DNA from: an uncultured Comamonadaceae bacterium
Lineage (GTDB): Bacteria > Pseudomonadota > Gammaproteobacteria > Burkholderiales > Burkholderiaceae_C
Direction: 5' to 3'
Assembly: GCA_937871735.1 (NCBI GenBank)
Contig: CALMOI010000255.1
Location: forward strand, 1-6,273
Length of the DNA stretch: 6,273 nucleotides
Shown: one piece after another, positions 5,488 to 6,273 of the stretch
Layout: every line of letters starts with the position of its first letter
Position numbering within the stretch: the stretch's first letter is position 1
Made by a program: the position numbers and the translations under genes
Notes under the pieces: model-generated
The model's input: only the letters and a program-made list of their open reading frames with translations
Databases searched by the model: none
Told to the model about the DNA's origin: nothing

Positions 5488-6273
5488 ATGGCCGCCCCCC
5501 GCCCCATGAGCACCCAAGACAAGCAGGTGATCTTTGCCTCGTCACTGGGCACGGTGTTTGAGTGGTACGACTTCTACCTGTACGGCTCGCTCGCCCCGAT
5601 CATTGCCAAGCAGTTTTTCAGCGGCCTGGACGAAGGCTCGGCCTTCATCTTCGCCTTGCTGGCGTTTGCGGCGGGCTTCATCGTGCGGCCCTTTGGCTCG
5701 TTGGTGTTTGGCCGCTTGGGCGACATGATCGGGCGCAAATACACCTTCTTGGTGACGATCTTGATCATGGGGCTGTCCACCTTCATCGTCGGCATGCTGC
5801 CCAGTTACGCCACCATTGGCGTGGCGGCACCCGTGGTGCTGATTGCGCTGCGGCTGCTGCAAGGGCTGGCGCTGGGCGGTGAGTACGGCGGCGCGGCCAC
5901 CTACGTGGCCGAGCATTCGCCCAATGGTCAGCGCGGGGCTTACACCGCTTGGATTCAAATCACCGCCACACTGGGGCTGCTGCTGAGCTTGGTGGTCATC
6001 TTGGGCGTGCGCAGCGTGACGGGCGAGGCCGCTTTTGTCGATTGGGGCTGGCGTGTGCCGTTTGTGCTCTCGATCGTGCTGCTGGCCGTGTCGGTCTACA
6101 TCCGACTGAGCATGAGCGAGTCGCCCGCTTTTTCTCGCATGAAGGCAGAAGGCCGCACTTCCAAAGCGCCGGTTGCCGAAGCCTTTGGTCAGTGGAAAAA
6201 CCTGCGCTTGGTGATCATCGCCCTGTTTGGTTTGACAGCGGGGCAGGCGGTGGTCTGGTACAGCGGCCAGTTC
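5488..6273 (+). CDS. MHS-family MFS transporter, N-terminal part (substrate unknown)
   Basis: Inner-membrane major facilitator of the metabolite:H+ symporter family; 262 residues visible, the rest beyond the right edge. Motifs: SSLGTVFEWYDFYLYGSLAP at 18-37 (helix 1), FALLAFAAGFIVRPFGSLVF at 55-74, loop signature GRLGDMIGRKYT at 75-86, RLLQGLALGGEYGGAATYVA at 122-141, and WGWRVPFVLSIVLLAVSVYIR at 186-206, followed by the hydrophilic central loop (about 207-238) and the start of helix 7. The start ATG at 5488 has AAAGGAGA at 5476-5483 with ideal spacing; a second in-frame ATG at 5506 lacks one. It belongs to the same family as the left-edge permease but is clearly a different member: AATYVAE and EWYDFY are closer to the ProP/ShiA-like branch than to KgtP. 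A carboxylate substrate is plausible from its place beside actP but is not shown by the sequence. Confidence 0.9.
   Translation, partial: MAAPRPMSTQDKQVIFASSLGTVFEWYDFYLYGSLAPIIAKQFFSGLDEGSAFIFALLAFAAGFIVRPFGSLVFGRLGDMIGRKYTFLVTILIMGLSTFIVGMLPSYATIGVAAPVVLIALRLLQGLALGGEYGGAATYVAEHSPNGQRGAYTAWIQITATLGLLLSLVVILGVRSVTGEAAFVDWGWRVPFVLSIVLLAVSVYIRLSMSESPAFSRMKAEGRTSKAPVAEAFGQWKNLRLVIIALFGLTAGQAVVWYSGQF

Noticed and set aside
5306..5545. Minus-strand 79-codon frame across the intergenic region
   Set aside because: It starts inside the right MHS gene and crosses the palindromes and AT-rich promoter region; no ribosome site or family resemblance.
1..6273. CRISPR array, tRNA, rRNA, insertion sequence or attachment site
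   Set aside because: No regularly spaced repeats of CRISPR size, no cloverleaf or rRNA-like stretch, no transposase and no terminal inverted repeats were seen on either strand.

Overview
The window looks like a carboxylate-uptake locus from a Gram-negative proteobacterium, most likely a betaproteobacterium of the order Burkholderiales (Comamonadaceae-like). This rests on the GC-rich coding sequence (about 60% by eye), the style of the proteins and the ActP/DUF485 arrangement. It is inference; no rRNA or housekeeping marker is present.

Layout from right to left on the minus strand: a small DUF485 membrane protein (yjcH-like, 4816-5124) overlaps by ATGA with a full-length cation/acetate symporter (actP, 3092-4819). 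A canonical intrinsic terminator (3019-3043) follows. Directly after its T-tract comes a DctB-like membrane sensor histidine kinase (1251-3017), which overlaps by ATGA with a FixJ/NarL-type response regulator (637-1254). After a 126-bp gap, a KgtP-like alpha-ketoglutarate permease begins and runs off the left edge (1-510). On the plus strand, divergent from yjcH across a 363-bp AT-rich intergenic region (5125-5487), a second MHS-family major facilitator begins and runs off the right edge (5488-6273).

Taken together, three secondary transporters (two MHS permeases and one sodium/solute symporter) surround one two-component system. The sensor has a periplasmic domain resembling C4-dicarboxylate sensors, so the simplest reading is that it detects a small carboxylate and the regulator controls one or more of the neighbouring transporters. 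The ligand and targets cannot be read from the sequence.

Most of the unexplained structure lies in non-coding DNA: a 27-bp imperfect palindrome overlapping three TTGA(A/G)TC(A/T)GA direct repeats, an 11-bp perfect palindrome, a terminator-like hairpin in the presumed yjcH leader, and the only two TACGTA sites of the window, one upstream of yjcH-actP and one upstream of the kgtP-like gene. All gene families here are known. I did not find an unmistakably new system; the best candidates for novelty are the regulatory wiring and an unusual HTH turn in the response regulator.
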